This document shows positions 17,587 to 24,766 of a stretch of DNA of 64,000 nucleotides, in pieces (position 1 is the first letter of the stretch; every line of letters begins with the position of its first letter). The stretch is taken from contig NZ_MWFK01000002.1 of the NCBI RefSeq assembly GCF_002078175.1, positions 2,046,001 to 2,110,000 of the forward strand. The letters are read 5' to 3'. Origin of the DNA: Streptomyces sp. M41(2017) (GTDB lineage: Bacteria; Actinomycetota; Actinomycetes; Streptomycetales; Streptomycetaceae). The notes below the pieces were generated by a model, which had not been told where the DNA came from, did not search any database, and was given only the letters and a program-made list of their open reading frames with translations. Position numbers and translations under genes: made by a program.

Positions 17587-18093
17587 GTACGTACCTCCAG
17601 AGGTTCCCTCGCGTTCGGCGGATCCGCCAGGGTGGGGACTCCCTGGGGGCTGCGGCCCGAAGAGCGGGAATCCCGGGCCTGCGCAACAAAGGCGAGTGAG
17701 GCGTCAGCGTACGCGAGTTCCCGTGGATGACACGTGGCGGACCTCTCACGTTCTTCCGGAGCCCGTGTGGCGTACGCCACGCCCAGCGGGGCAGACGGGA
17801 CCCGCGCGATGCCGGCCTTCCGGGGCCCGGACCCGACCGGGTGCGTCCATCCAGGTCGATGCCGGTCCACGGGGTACGGCGGTGTGCGGTGCGGGTCCGC
17901 CGACCTGCGACGAAGGGCCCGGGACCGCTGTGGGCGGCGGCCCGGCCACCCGTGTGCGGTCGGTGAGCGGACGGGTAATTCCGCGCCATCATTCGGTGAA
18001 CGAATACATAAGCGCTATATAACCGCAGCCGCCGATGACCAAAGGAATTGAAGGCTCCGCACTCCACGGATTAGAGATTCATTGGAAATGAAC
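17587..18093. other. Divergent promoter region between MFS and PAP2 genes
   Basis: About 500 nt with no credible gene. The right 120 nt (17970-18090) is clearly AT-richer than its surroundings and holds TATA-like runs (for example ATACATAAGCGCTATATAA near 18003-18021), a likely promoter zone for the PAP2 gene. Confidence 0.55.
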
Positions 18094-19221
18094 ATGATCC
18101 TGAGAGGAATCCCACATCACATCGTCATCACAAAGCGAGTGAATCGGCCTGGAACGCAGCTCACTCGCTGTAACGTCGATTGGGTGCGTACCGAACGAAA
18201 CCTCACCCGTCTGGACCGGGTCTTCGCCCGGCTCGACCGTGAGCCGGAACGGCCGGCCCACATCGATGTCTCCAGAATGAGTCGGCACAGGGTCGTGCTC
18301 TTCGCGGCGACCCTGGCCTTCTACCTGGCCATCGTGTGGGCCGTCTCGGTCACGTCGTGGCTGGTCCGGTTCGACTGGCAGGTCATGTTCTTCCGGCCCT
18401 ACCAGCAGTGGCCGGAGATCCACGCCTTCCTCGACTACTACGTGGTGCTGGGCCAGCGCGGCCCCACCGCCGTGATGGTCACGGCCTGGCTCGGCTGGCG
18501 CTCCTGGCGGCAGCACACCCTGCGCCCGCTGCTCACGCTGGGCGCCTCCCTGCTGCTGCTCAACATCACGGTCGGCGCCGCCAAGCTCGGCATGGGCCGT
18601 CTCGGCCCGCACTACGCCATCACGATCGGCTCGAACGAGATGGGTCTGGGCGGCGATATATTTCCCTCCGGCCACACCGCGAACGCCGTCGTGACCTGGG
18701 GAATCCTGGCGTATCTGGCGTCGACCCCGAGGGCCAGACGCTGGCTCTCCGCCCTGTCCGCCGTGACCTCCCTCGGTGTCGGCCTCACCACCGTGTACCT
18801 CGGTACGCACTGGCTGAGCGACGTCCTGCTGGGCTGGGCCGCGGGTCTGCTGATCCTGCTGGCACTGCCCTGGTTCGAGCCGCTGATCGCCCGGGCCGAG
18901 GCCTGGATCTTCACACTCCGGGACATCGTGCGCTCCCGTCGCGGCGGTACCGCCCCCGCTCCGGCACCCGCGCCGGTCGGCGCACCGGTCATGGCCACGC
19001 AGCCCTCCCCCACGGACACCGGGGAGGTGCCGGCCCGCAGCGCCGCCACCTCGCGCCCGGCCCCGGCCAGAGCCCCTGTCTACCTGGCTCCGGGCCCGCA
19101 CACCGCCCGCTCGGAGCGCACCCCCGTCACCCCGGCGGGCAGCCGTCGGCCACCGCACGCCGACCGCGTGGCCCGCACGGCGACGACGACCACCTCGGCC
19201 CGTCCCCTGACGGGCGGCTGA
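18094..19221 (+). CDS. PAP2-family membrane phosphatase-like protein with degenerate motifs
   Basis: A 375-residue integral membrane protein of the PAP2 (phosphatidic acid phosphatase 2) fold with about six hydrophobic segments (residues ~68-270). Motif 2 is intact (FPSGHTAN). Motif 1 reads K-LGMGRL-GP where the family has KxxxxxxRP, so the second Arg is Gly. Motif 3 reads TTVYLGTHWLSD, keeping His and Asp but not the SR pair. The last 100 residues are Pro/Ala/Thr-rich and probably disordered. The start is uncertain: I use the ATG at 18094 with GGAA upstream; a TTG at 18082 and an ATG at 18088 are in frame. It may hydrolyse a lipid phosphate, but the altered motifs make this unsure. Confidence 0.8.
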   Translation: MILRGIPHHIVITKRVNRPGTQLTRCNVDWVRTERNLTRLDRVFARLDREPERPAHIDVSRMSRHRVVLFAATLAFYLAIVWAVSVTSWLVRFDWQVMFFRPYQQWPEIHAFLDYYVVLGQRGPTAVMVTAWLGWRSWRQHTLRPLLTLGASLLLLNITVGAAKLGMGRLGPHYAITIGSNEMGLGGDIFPSGHTANAVVTWGILAYLASTPRARRWLSALSAVTSLGVGLTTVYLGTHWLSDVLLGWAAGLLILLALPWFEPLIARAEAWIFTLRDIVRSRRGGTAPAPAPAPVGAPVMATQPSPTDTGEVPARSAATSRPAPARAPVYLAPGPHTARSERTPVTPAGSRRPPHADRVARTATTTTSARPLTGG

Positions 19222-19260
19222 GGACTGCGGGGCCGGTACGCACAGCCTCTCCCCGCACCG

Positions 19261-19295
19261 CGAAGGCCCCCGGCTCATCGAGCCGGGGGCCTTCG
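19261..19295. terminator. Bidirectional terminator hairpin, 16-bp perfect stem
   Basis: Perfect arms 19261-19276 and 19280-19295 with an ATC loop, between the convergent PAP2 gene and the small I78-like gene. Confidence 0.85.
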
Positions 19296-19360
19296 CACGT
19301 CCGGTGGCCGCCTCGTCCGTCCCGCGGCAGGGGTATCGAACCGACCCGCTCCGGGGCGGC

Positions 19361-19576
19361 TCAGCCCTTCCAGCAGCGGGCCACGGCGCCGTCCCTGACC
19401 TCGAAGTTCAGCCGTCCCACGAGGTACTCCATGGTGATGATCGCGCCAGGGGGCAGCGAGCGCACCGAGGTCCAGCCGTGCTCCCGCGCGCGCTCCTCGG
19501 CACGGCTCACCTCCAGTCCGACATAGCTCTCCGGACTGTCCTGCGGCTCGGGACGCGAGGGGTGAATGGGTGCCAT
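19361..19576 (-). CDS. Small protein resembling I78-type protease inhibitors
   Basis: A 71-residue protein (MAPIHPSRPEPQDSPESYV ...) whose core runs VGLEVSRAEERAREHGW, VRSLPPGAIITMEYLVGRLNFEVRDG and AVARCW. This is the pattern of the I78/potato-inhibitor-I-like family (GxxxxxAxxxAxxxGW ... R.l.PGa.iT.dyr..RLN..v). It has no obvious signal peptide, so an intracellular protective role is more likely than a secreted inhibitor. The ATG at 19576 gives the family-sized protein; the frame is open further upstream to 19654 without support. Two streptogrisin genes lie 11-14 kb away, but I see no link. Confidence 0.72.
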   Translation of the reverse strand: MAPIHPSRPEPQDSPESYVGLEVSRAEERAREHGWTSVRSLPPGAIITMEYLVGRLNFEVRDGAVARCWKG

Positions 19577-19931
19577 GACCGCCACGTTAGGCTCCGCGAC
19601 CCCGCGGTGGAAGCCCGGGCGACCACCATGCGTCACTCGTCCCCCGCCGGTCACATCTCTGTCACAGGATCACGACACGCGTTTCGGCGGAACTCCGTCC
19701 CGCGCGCGAGGATCACACACCGTGTTCCGAACGCCTTCGAACGCAATTCGGAGCCTTCACCGGCGCTTCCCGAATAACCTCGCGGAATGTGCGCGCGCAT
19801 ACGTTCGGCCGCTGTGTTTCCATTCCCGTCCCGCCGATTCCACCGGCCACCGCGACAGCTGACACGGCATAGGAAATACACGGATCCGACACAGAACCCC
19901 CGCCTGTTCTCTCCTCGCCGCCGATCGTCCG
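19577..19931. other. Gene-free region
   Basis: About 350 nt between the I78-like gene start and the end of the WYL regulator gene, moderately AT-rich for this genome. It holds a direct repeat CGAACGC (19728-19734 and 19738-19744) but no gene that I can support. Confidence 0.5.
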
Positions 19932-20933
19932 CTAGAGCACCGGAGGCGGGACCGCGGGCCCTCCGGGCTCGGCCCGCTCCAGCGCGCGGGACAGCCGGTC
20001 CCTGGCCGTCCTGATCGACTCGGTGAGCTCCGCGGGCTCGACGATCTCGAACTCGAAGCCCATCAGCATCACGTGAATGACCATCACGTCGAGGTTCGCC
20101 GCCCCCGTGCGCAGCAGGCAGGTCGACTCCCCTTCGGCCTCCAGCGTCCCGTCCGAGGGCGAGATCCGCTCGGCGGCCCGCTCCAGGGGCACCAGCAGCC
20201 GGACCACGGCGTGCGTGGCGTACGCGCGCGTGGAGACGCCCCGGGAGACGTACGCGGCCAGGTCCTCCGCCGGCGGTGTGCGGGGCGGGAAGCGGGGTCC
20301 GTGCGGCGGCCTGGGCGTGATGCGGTCCGCGCGGAACGTACGCCAGTCGTCACGCTCGACGTCCCAGGCGACCAGGTACCAGCGGCGCTCGGTGCACACC
20401 AGCCGGTACGGCTCGACGGTGCGGCGCGTCGAGGAGCCCCCGTGGTCGCGGTACTCGAACCGGAGCCGCTCGCTGTCGCGGCAGGCGTTGGCCAGGTCGG
20501 TGAGGACGCCCGGGTCGACGGCGGAGGGCTCGGGGCCGCGCAGCATCGGCACCGTGAAGGAGTTCAGGGCCCCGACGCGGCGGCGCAGCCGGTTCGGCAG
20601 GACCTGCTCCAGCTTGGCGAGCGCCCGGACGGAGGCCTCGCCGATGCCCGCGATGCCCTGCCCCGCGGCCGTGCGCAGTCCGACGGCCACGGCGACCGCC
20701 TCGTCGTCGTCCAGGAGCAGCGGGGGCAGTTCCGCGCCGGCGCCGAGCTGGTAGCCGCCGCCCGTGCCGGGGCTGGCGTGGACGGGGTAGCCGAGCTCTC
20801 GGAGGCGGTCCACGTCACGGCGGACGGTGCGCGGGGTGACACCCAGCCGTCCCGCCAGGTCCGCGCCCGACCACTCCCGGTGGGCCTGCAACAGCGACAG
20901 CAGCCGCAGCAGCCGCGCGGAGGTCTCCAACAT
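19932..20933 (-). CDS. YafY-type WYL-domain transcriptional regulator
   Basis: DNA-binding regulator of 333 residues. Residues 5-60 are a winged helix-turn-helix (LLRLLSLLQAHREWSGADLAGRLGV, TPRTVRRDVDRLRELGY, GGGYQLG). From about 140 to 225 is the WYL ligand-sensing domain (RLRFEYRDHGG, VEPYRLVCTERRWYLVAWD), followed by the WCX-type C-terminal extension. WYL proteins bind small ligands or nucleic acids and act as repressors or activators; the effector here is unknown. The ATG at 20933 is directly at the HTH. No divergent target gene is close. Confidence 0.9.
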   Translation of the reverse strand: MLETSARLLRLLSLLQAHREWSGADLAGRLGVTPRTVRRDVDRLRELGYPVHASPGTGGGYQLGAGAELPPLLLDDDEAVAVAVGLRTAAGQGIAGIGEASVRALAKLEQVLPNRLRRRVGALNSFTVPMLRGPEPSAVDPGVLTDLANACRDSERLRFEYRDHGGSSTRRTVEPYRLVCTERRWYLVAWDVERDDWRTFRADRITPRPPHGPRFPPRTPPAEDLAAYVSRGVSTRAYATHAVVRLLVPLERAAERISPSDGTLEAEGESTCLLRTGAANLDVMVIHVMLMGFEFEIVEPAELTESIRTARDRLSRALERAEPGGPAVPPPVL

Positions 20934-21157
20934 GCCCCCGAGTCTGCCAAGAGTCCGGCTCCTCCGGCGATCGAGGGGCGACGGTCCGCGGGCAGAACGC
21001 CCCCGGTACGGGACCGGGAGGGACGAAGGGGGGCGGGGGCGAAGGGGCGAAGCTCATGCGGGTCGCCGGGCGTCCAGGGCGGGGCCGACCTCGCCCCCGC
21101 CCTGGACTCCCGGCCCGCGCCCGGCTCCGCTCGAACCGGGCCGGGGCGCGGTCGTGT

Positions 21158-21871
21158 TCAGCGGAGAGGCGGCCGAGTGGACCCCCGGGAGCCCGCACCG
21201 GCGGAGGCGACGGGCGGCCCGAACCCGGCCGGGTCCAGGACGCGCGTGCTGCTCCCCGCCTTCGGGAGCGAGAGCAGCGTGCCCGGGTTCAGCTTGTCCG
21301 GACTGGCGCCGATCATCTTCTTGTTGGCCTGGTAGAGCGCCTGCCAGCCGCCCTTGATCCGGTACTTGCGGGCGATGGAGGAGAGCGTGTCGCCGTTCTT
21401 CACGATGTGTGCCCGGCCCCGCAGTTTGTACTTCTTGGAACAGGCGGGCCAGGCCCCCCACCCCTGGACGGCCAGTACCTTCTCGGCGATCTTGATCTGC
21501 TCGGCGCGGGTGGCGAGATCGGCCCGCGGGGCGTAGACGAGCCCCCCGAACTCCTTCCAGGTCGGCTGCCAGAACTGAAGCCCGCCGTAGAAGCCGTTGC
21601 CGGTGTTCGCGTTCCAGCGGCCGCTGCTCTCGCAGTCGGCGAGACAGCCCCAGGGCCAGCCGTCGGCCGCGCACGCGTACGAGACGCCCGCGGTCCGGGC
21701 TCCTGGCCGTGGGGGCGCCGGTGCGGCGACCGCGTCCTGGGGGACCACGGTGGCCAGCACGGCGGCGGCGAGGGCGGTCACGGCCGCGTACCGGGCGGGC
21801 CCGCCGAGCGGTCCGGGCGCGGCCGCGGTCCTGGAGGTCGGCGGGGTGCACCTGTTCGACATGGGAGACAT
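21158..21871 (-). CDS. Rpf-like cell-wall hydrolase with LysM domain
   Basis: Secreted resuscitation-promoting-factor-type transglycosylase, 237 residues. A hydrophobic signal (about residues 27-50) ends near AVAA-PA. The Rpf domain covers about 66-145 (CAADGWPWGCLADCESSG, NTGNGFYGGLQFWQPTW) with the catalytic Glu81 in CESSGRW. A LysM peptidoglycan-binding domain follows (HIVKNGDTLSSIARKY), then a short Arg/Pro tail. It cuts peptidoglycan glycan strands in growth and spore germination. A second member lies just upstream (gap 116 nt), same strand. Two ATG codons (21871 and 21862) are possible starts. It is not clear which of the named Rpf proteins it matches. Confidence 0.9.
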   Translation of the reverse strand: MSPMSNRCTPPTSRTAAAPGPLGGPARYAAVTALAAAVLATVVPQDAVAAPAPPRPGARTAGVSYACAADGWPWGCLADCESSGRWNANTGNGFYGGLQFWQPTWKEFGGLVYAPRADLATRAEQIKIAEKVLAVQGWGAWPACSKKYKLRGRAHIVKNGDTLSSIARKYRIKGGWQALYQANKKMIGASPDKLNPGTLLSLPKAGSSTRVLDPAGFGPPVASAGAGSRGSTRPPLR

Positions 21872-21987
21872 CGGGCCACGCTAAGCAGCGCGCCCGGCGG
21901 GCCCGCCCAGCCGCGCCCGGCACGCCCAGGGCCCCACCCGGTCGGACGACCGGGCGGGGCCCGTCACGCGGCGTGCGGGAGCATGCC

Positions 21988-22650
21988 TCAGATGTCGAGG
22001 CGCTGGCCGGGCACGATCAGGTCGGGATCGCCGCCGATGACGGCCTTGTTGGCGGCGTAGATCTTCCGCCAGGTGGTCCCGTGCCGAGCGGCGATGACAC
22101 TCAGGGTGTCGCCGTCACGGACGGTGTAGTCACCGCGGGACGCACTGCGGTTGGTGTGGGCCGCGGGGCGCTCCGGCGCCTTCGCCGGGGCCGACTTCGG
22201 CGTCGGCTTCGGTGTCGACTTCGCGGCCGTCCCCCCGGCCGAGGAGGCGGGTGCGCCTCCGTAGGCGCCCGCGCGGGCCGAGCAGGTGGGCCAGGCCCCC
22301 CATCCCTGGGCGCTCTGTACCTTGCCGGCGACGGCGATCTGCGCGCTCCTGGAGGCCTGGTCGGCGGTCGGCGCGTAGGCCGTGCCGCCGTAAGCGCGCC
22401 AGGTGCCGGCGGAGAACTGGAGCCCTCCGTAGTAGCCGTTGCCGGTGTTGATGTGCCAGTTGCCGCCGCTCTCGCACTGGGCGATACGGTCCCACACTCC
22501 ACTGTCGGCCGCGGCGGCGTCGCCGGTGGCGGCGAGCACGCCGAGCGGGGCGAGCAGTGCCGCCCCGGCGAGAACCGCCGTCGTACGCGCCTTGTGCGGC
22601 GTACGGGCCTTGGAACTGTTGCCGTGAGCGCTATCGGCACATGCGGACAT
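21988..22650 (-). CDS. Rpf-like cell-wall hydrolase with C-terminal LysM domain
   Basis: Secreted peptidoglycan hydrolase, 220 residues. Signal segment about 21-48 (TTAVLAGAALLAPLGVLAA, cleavage near AAA-D), Rpf domain 49-125 with Glu60 in CESGGNWHINTGNGYYGGLQF, a Lys/Pro/Ala-rich linker, and LysM 170-219 (YTVRDGDTLSVIAARHGT, LIVPGQRL). The domain order is the same as in its downstream neighbour, suggesting duplication. The ATG at 22650 has GGAGAGGG upstream; the open frame to 22827 is leader sequence. A TTGATA-N18-TAGATT promoter candidate implies a leader of about 180 nt, long enough for RNA-level control, although I find no known riboswitch. Confidence 0.9.
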   Translation of the reverse strand: MSACADSAHGNSSKARTPHKARTTAVLAGAALLAPLGVLAATGDAAAADSGVWDRIAQCESGGNWHINTGNGYYGGLQFSAGTWRAYGGTAYAPTADQASRSAQIAVAGKVQSAQGWGAWPTCSARAGAYGGAPASSAGGTAAKSTPKPTPKSAPAKAPERPAAHTNRSASRGDYTVRDGDTLSVIAARHGTTWRKIYAANKAVIGGDPDLIVPGQRLDI

Positions 22651-22750
22651 GTATTTCCCTCTCCGAACACCCGGGATCCCCCAAGGCAGGGGCGCGGCGT
22701 GCCACGCGTAGGACGCGGTCGTCGCGCTCCGCCCCGTCCGCCGGAGGCAG

Positions 22751-22774
22751 TGCTGTCGTGCTGTCGTGCTGTCG
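22751..22774. repeat. TGCTGTCG octamer tandem repeat, 3 copies
   Basis: Three exact 8-nt units in the 5' leader of the Rpf-like gene. A copy-number change here would alter leader length. Confidence 0.85.
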
Positions 22775-22837
22775 TGCGGTCTTTCCGTGATCGGCCGGCG
22801 GACGTACCCGAGCGGTGCTCTGTGCACACGGCGGAGG

Positions 22838-22867
22838 AATCTAGGGAGCGCGGCGGCCTGGTATCAA
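22838..22867 (-). promoter_or_regulatory. Candidate promoter of the upstream Rpf-like gene
   Basis: Minus strand TTGATA (22862-22867), 18-nt spacer, TAGATT (22838-22843). It predicts a transcription start about 180 nt before the ATG. Confidence 0.4.
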
Positions 22868-23209
22868 CCAATTCCCTGTCATTCGAGGCCAGTTCCCCGT
22901 TACCGACGGTATCGTCGATTTTCGGCCACCCACTTCATCGGGTGATTTCCTGATTTGTCGACCTGTCACCCTGACGGCCTGTGAGCTACTTCACCCGTTC
23001 AACTTCCTCTGCAGAGCAACAAGTTGACGTGGAGTGACCGATTCCGGGCGCCACCTCACCCTGGGCGTCGGTTGGTTCGATTCCGTTCGCTCTTGAGCGT
23101 GACCCCGGCCACAGATCGCCCGTTGTCATCTTCATGAGCCGGGAACCCCCGGGTTCATGGGCCGGGCGCCACCCCGGCACCGCCACGCACCGCATCCCGA
23201 GGAGCCACC

Positions 23210-23983
23210 GTGCCGCGCATGCTCGACGTCAGCGACGACGTACGCGCCGAGATCGGCGACGAAGAAGCCGACCGGCTGCTCGCCGGAGAGAACGCCCCCG
23301 GCAGCTACGACTGCACGTCGTGCCGCACCCCGGGCGACTCGGAACAGGAGCGCACCAGCACGGTCCTGTTCATCGGCGACGAGACCGCCGTCCTCGCGTT
23401 CGCCCACGCCACCTGCCTGCCCTCGCAGGTCGTGCAGGTCACCGAGGAGCAACTGCAGGGCGCCGTCCGCTCCATCCACCCCGACGGCGCTCCCACCGAC
23501 AGCGCGCCCGAGCAGGCCGTACTCGGTGTCACCAGCGGACTCGTGCTGCTCAACGGCGATCTGCACCCGGCGCTCGTCGTCGAGCCGACCGGGCCGATCG
23601 TGCGCCCCGGCTCGACCGACATCGGCGACGACTTCCTGCCGCTGCTGATCGAGCAGGGCTTCATGCCGGTGACCGAACTGAGCGCGGTGCCGCCGGTCCT
23701 GCACGGCTGGTCCGTGCTGCTCGCCATGGGCCAGCTGCACGCCGTGCTCCAGCCGGGCACCGGAGGCGGCTCCCCCGTCGCCTGGTGGCAGGCCCACCAG
23801 GCCCTCCAGGTCGCCGAGAGCTGGCGCGCGGCCGCCAACAAGCACCAGCAGGTACTGCTGTTCGCCGCGCCGGTCGGCTCGATCGGCCGTCAGCCCCGCG
23901 AGGACCTGCTGCGCGACGCGCTCGACAAGGCGGCGGCCAACGGCCAGCTGGTCGCGGCCACGATGCCGCTGGCCGGCACCTGA
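23210..23983 (+). CDS. Conserved actinobacterial protein of unknown function with CxxC...HxxxC motif
   Basis: A 257-residue soluble protein, acidic, without signal or membrane segments. Near the N-terminus it has DCTSCRTPGD and about 40 residues later FAHATCLPSQ, giving a Cys-x2-Cys ... His-x3-Cys set that could bind zinc. The rest is an alpha/beta domain with no motif I recognise (VLLNGDLHPALVVEPTGP, AWWQAHQALQVAESW). The GTG at 23210 has GAGGAG 5 nt upstream and starts MPRMLDVSDDVRAEIGDEEA. It is alone, with no operon partner. I do not assign a function. Confidence 0.75.
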   Translation: MPRMLDVSDDVRAEIGDEEADRLLAGENAPGSYDCTSCRTPGDSEQERTSTVLFIGDETAVLAFAHATCLPSQVVQVTEEQLQGAVRSIHPDGAPTDSAPEQAVLGVTSGLVLLNGDLHPALVVEPTGPIVRPGSTDIGDDFLPLLIEQGFMPVTELSAVPPVLHGWSVLLAMGQLHAVLQPGTGGGSPVAWWQAHQALQVAESWRAAANKHQQVLLFAAPVGSIGRQPREDLLRDALDKAAANGQLVAATMPLAGT

Positions 23984-24227
23984 GCCGACCGCGGAAGCGT
24001 GCCCGCGGCTCTCCCCCGCGACGGCGCGCCCCCGACCCCGCCGGGCGGCCCTACACCCGGCGGGGCGCATCCGGCTGCGCGAAGGCCCAGGGGCCGGGGA
24101 AGCGGGCGGCCGGGGGCGCGGGAACGGGCGCGCCCCCGCGCGGACGGTCGTCCGCGCGGTCGTCCGCGCCCCCGCGAGCGCCACTCACTCCCGGTGACCT
24201 GCGAAATCGCCGGTCGGCCCGCATCCG

Positions 24228-24692
24228 TTGAGCGGCGGGGTCGTTGGCACGTACGTGCACACCTACGACGTCCCCAGCCCCCGGCCGTTCCATCCGGTAC
24301 CCCCGACCGGTTCCCCTCTCCCGCTGCGTTCCGGCAGAGAGGTGGCGGCGTCCCGACCGGCCCGGGACGCCCCCTCGGCCACGCCGATCTACGACGCGCT
24401 CTACGCCGAGTGGGTCCGCTCGTTCAGGACGCTGCCCGGGGACCGGCACGGCGAGGAGGAGCTGGGCTTCACGGCGTTCGGGGGCCTCGGGCGCGGCTCG
24501 AACTCGTACAGCTCGTCGAGTTCGTACAACTCCTACAGCTCGTACAGCGCGGGGGCGCACACCGCCCGGCAGATCGCGGCGCAGAACGGGCAGGGCGCGA
24601 CCGCGGTCTGGCAGGCAGGCAGCCGTCAGCACGCCACCGGGATGCACCACATCCCGGCCGCGCTGCCGCCGGCACCGCGTCGGGGGCTGTGA
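24228..24692 (+). CDS. Hypothetical protein with Ser/Tyr-rich stretch
   Basis: A short unknown protein of up to 154 residues. The N-terminal third is Pro-rich; the centre has PIYDALYAEWVRSFRTLPGDR and ELGFTAFGGLGRG, then a run of Ser, Tyr and Asn (SYSSSSSYNSYSSYS), then RQIAAQNGQGATAVWQAGSR. Codon bias is Streptomyces-like in this frame. The start is unsure: TTG at 24228 or GTG at 24255 (MHTYDVPSPRPF), neither with a clear ribosome site. It ends before a strong shared terminator. Function unknown. Confidence 0.6.
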   Translation: MSGGVVGTYVHTYDVPSPRPFHPVPPTGSPLPLRSGREVAASRPARDAPSATPIYDALYAEWVRSFRTLPGDRHGEEELGFTAFGGLGRGSNSYSSSSSYNSYSSYSAGAHTARQIAAQNGQGATAVWQAGSRQHATGMHHIPAALPPAPRRGL

Positions 24693-24715
24693 GAAACGGT
24701 TCTCCGGACGACAAC

Positions 24716-24753
24716 GGGTGAGGGGCGGCTCCAGAAGGAGCCGCCCCTCACCC
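24716..24753. terminator. Bidirectional terminator hairpin, 17-bp perfect stem
   Basis: Perfect arms 24716-24732 and 24737-24753 with an AGAA loop, between the hypothetical gene and der. Confidence 0.87.
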
Positions 24754-24766
24754 GTGTCACCGGACG

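Larger units (their letters stand above)
22651..23209. other. Divergent intergenic region between Rpf-like and CxxC-protein genes
   Basis: About 560 nt. The left part is the transcribed leader of the Rpf-like gene with the octamer repeat. The middle (22861-23000) is AT-rich promoter DNA. No gene was found. Confidence 0.55.

Noticed and set aside
22651..22840. Possible c-di-AMP (ydaO) riboswitch before the Rpf-like gene
   Set aside because: The leader is long enough, but the conserved GGGGTGAATC and CAGCTAACC-type segments are absent.
23061..23100. GGTTCGATTCC, a tRNA T-loop-like sequence
   Set aside because: The flanking bases do not form a T stem, and no acceptor, D or anticodon arm can be built around it.
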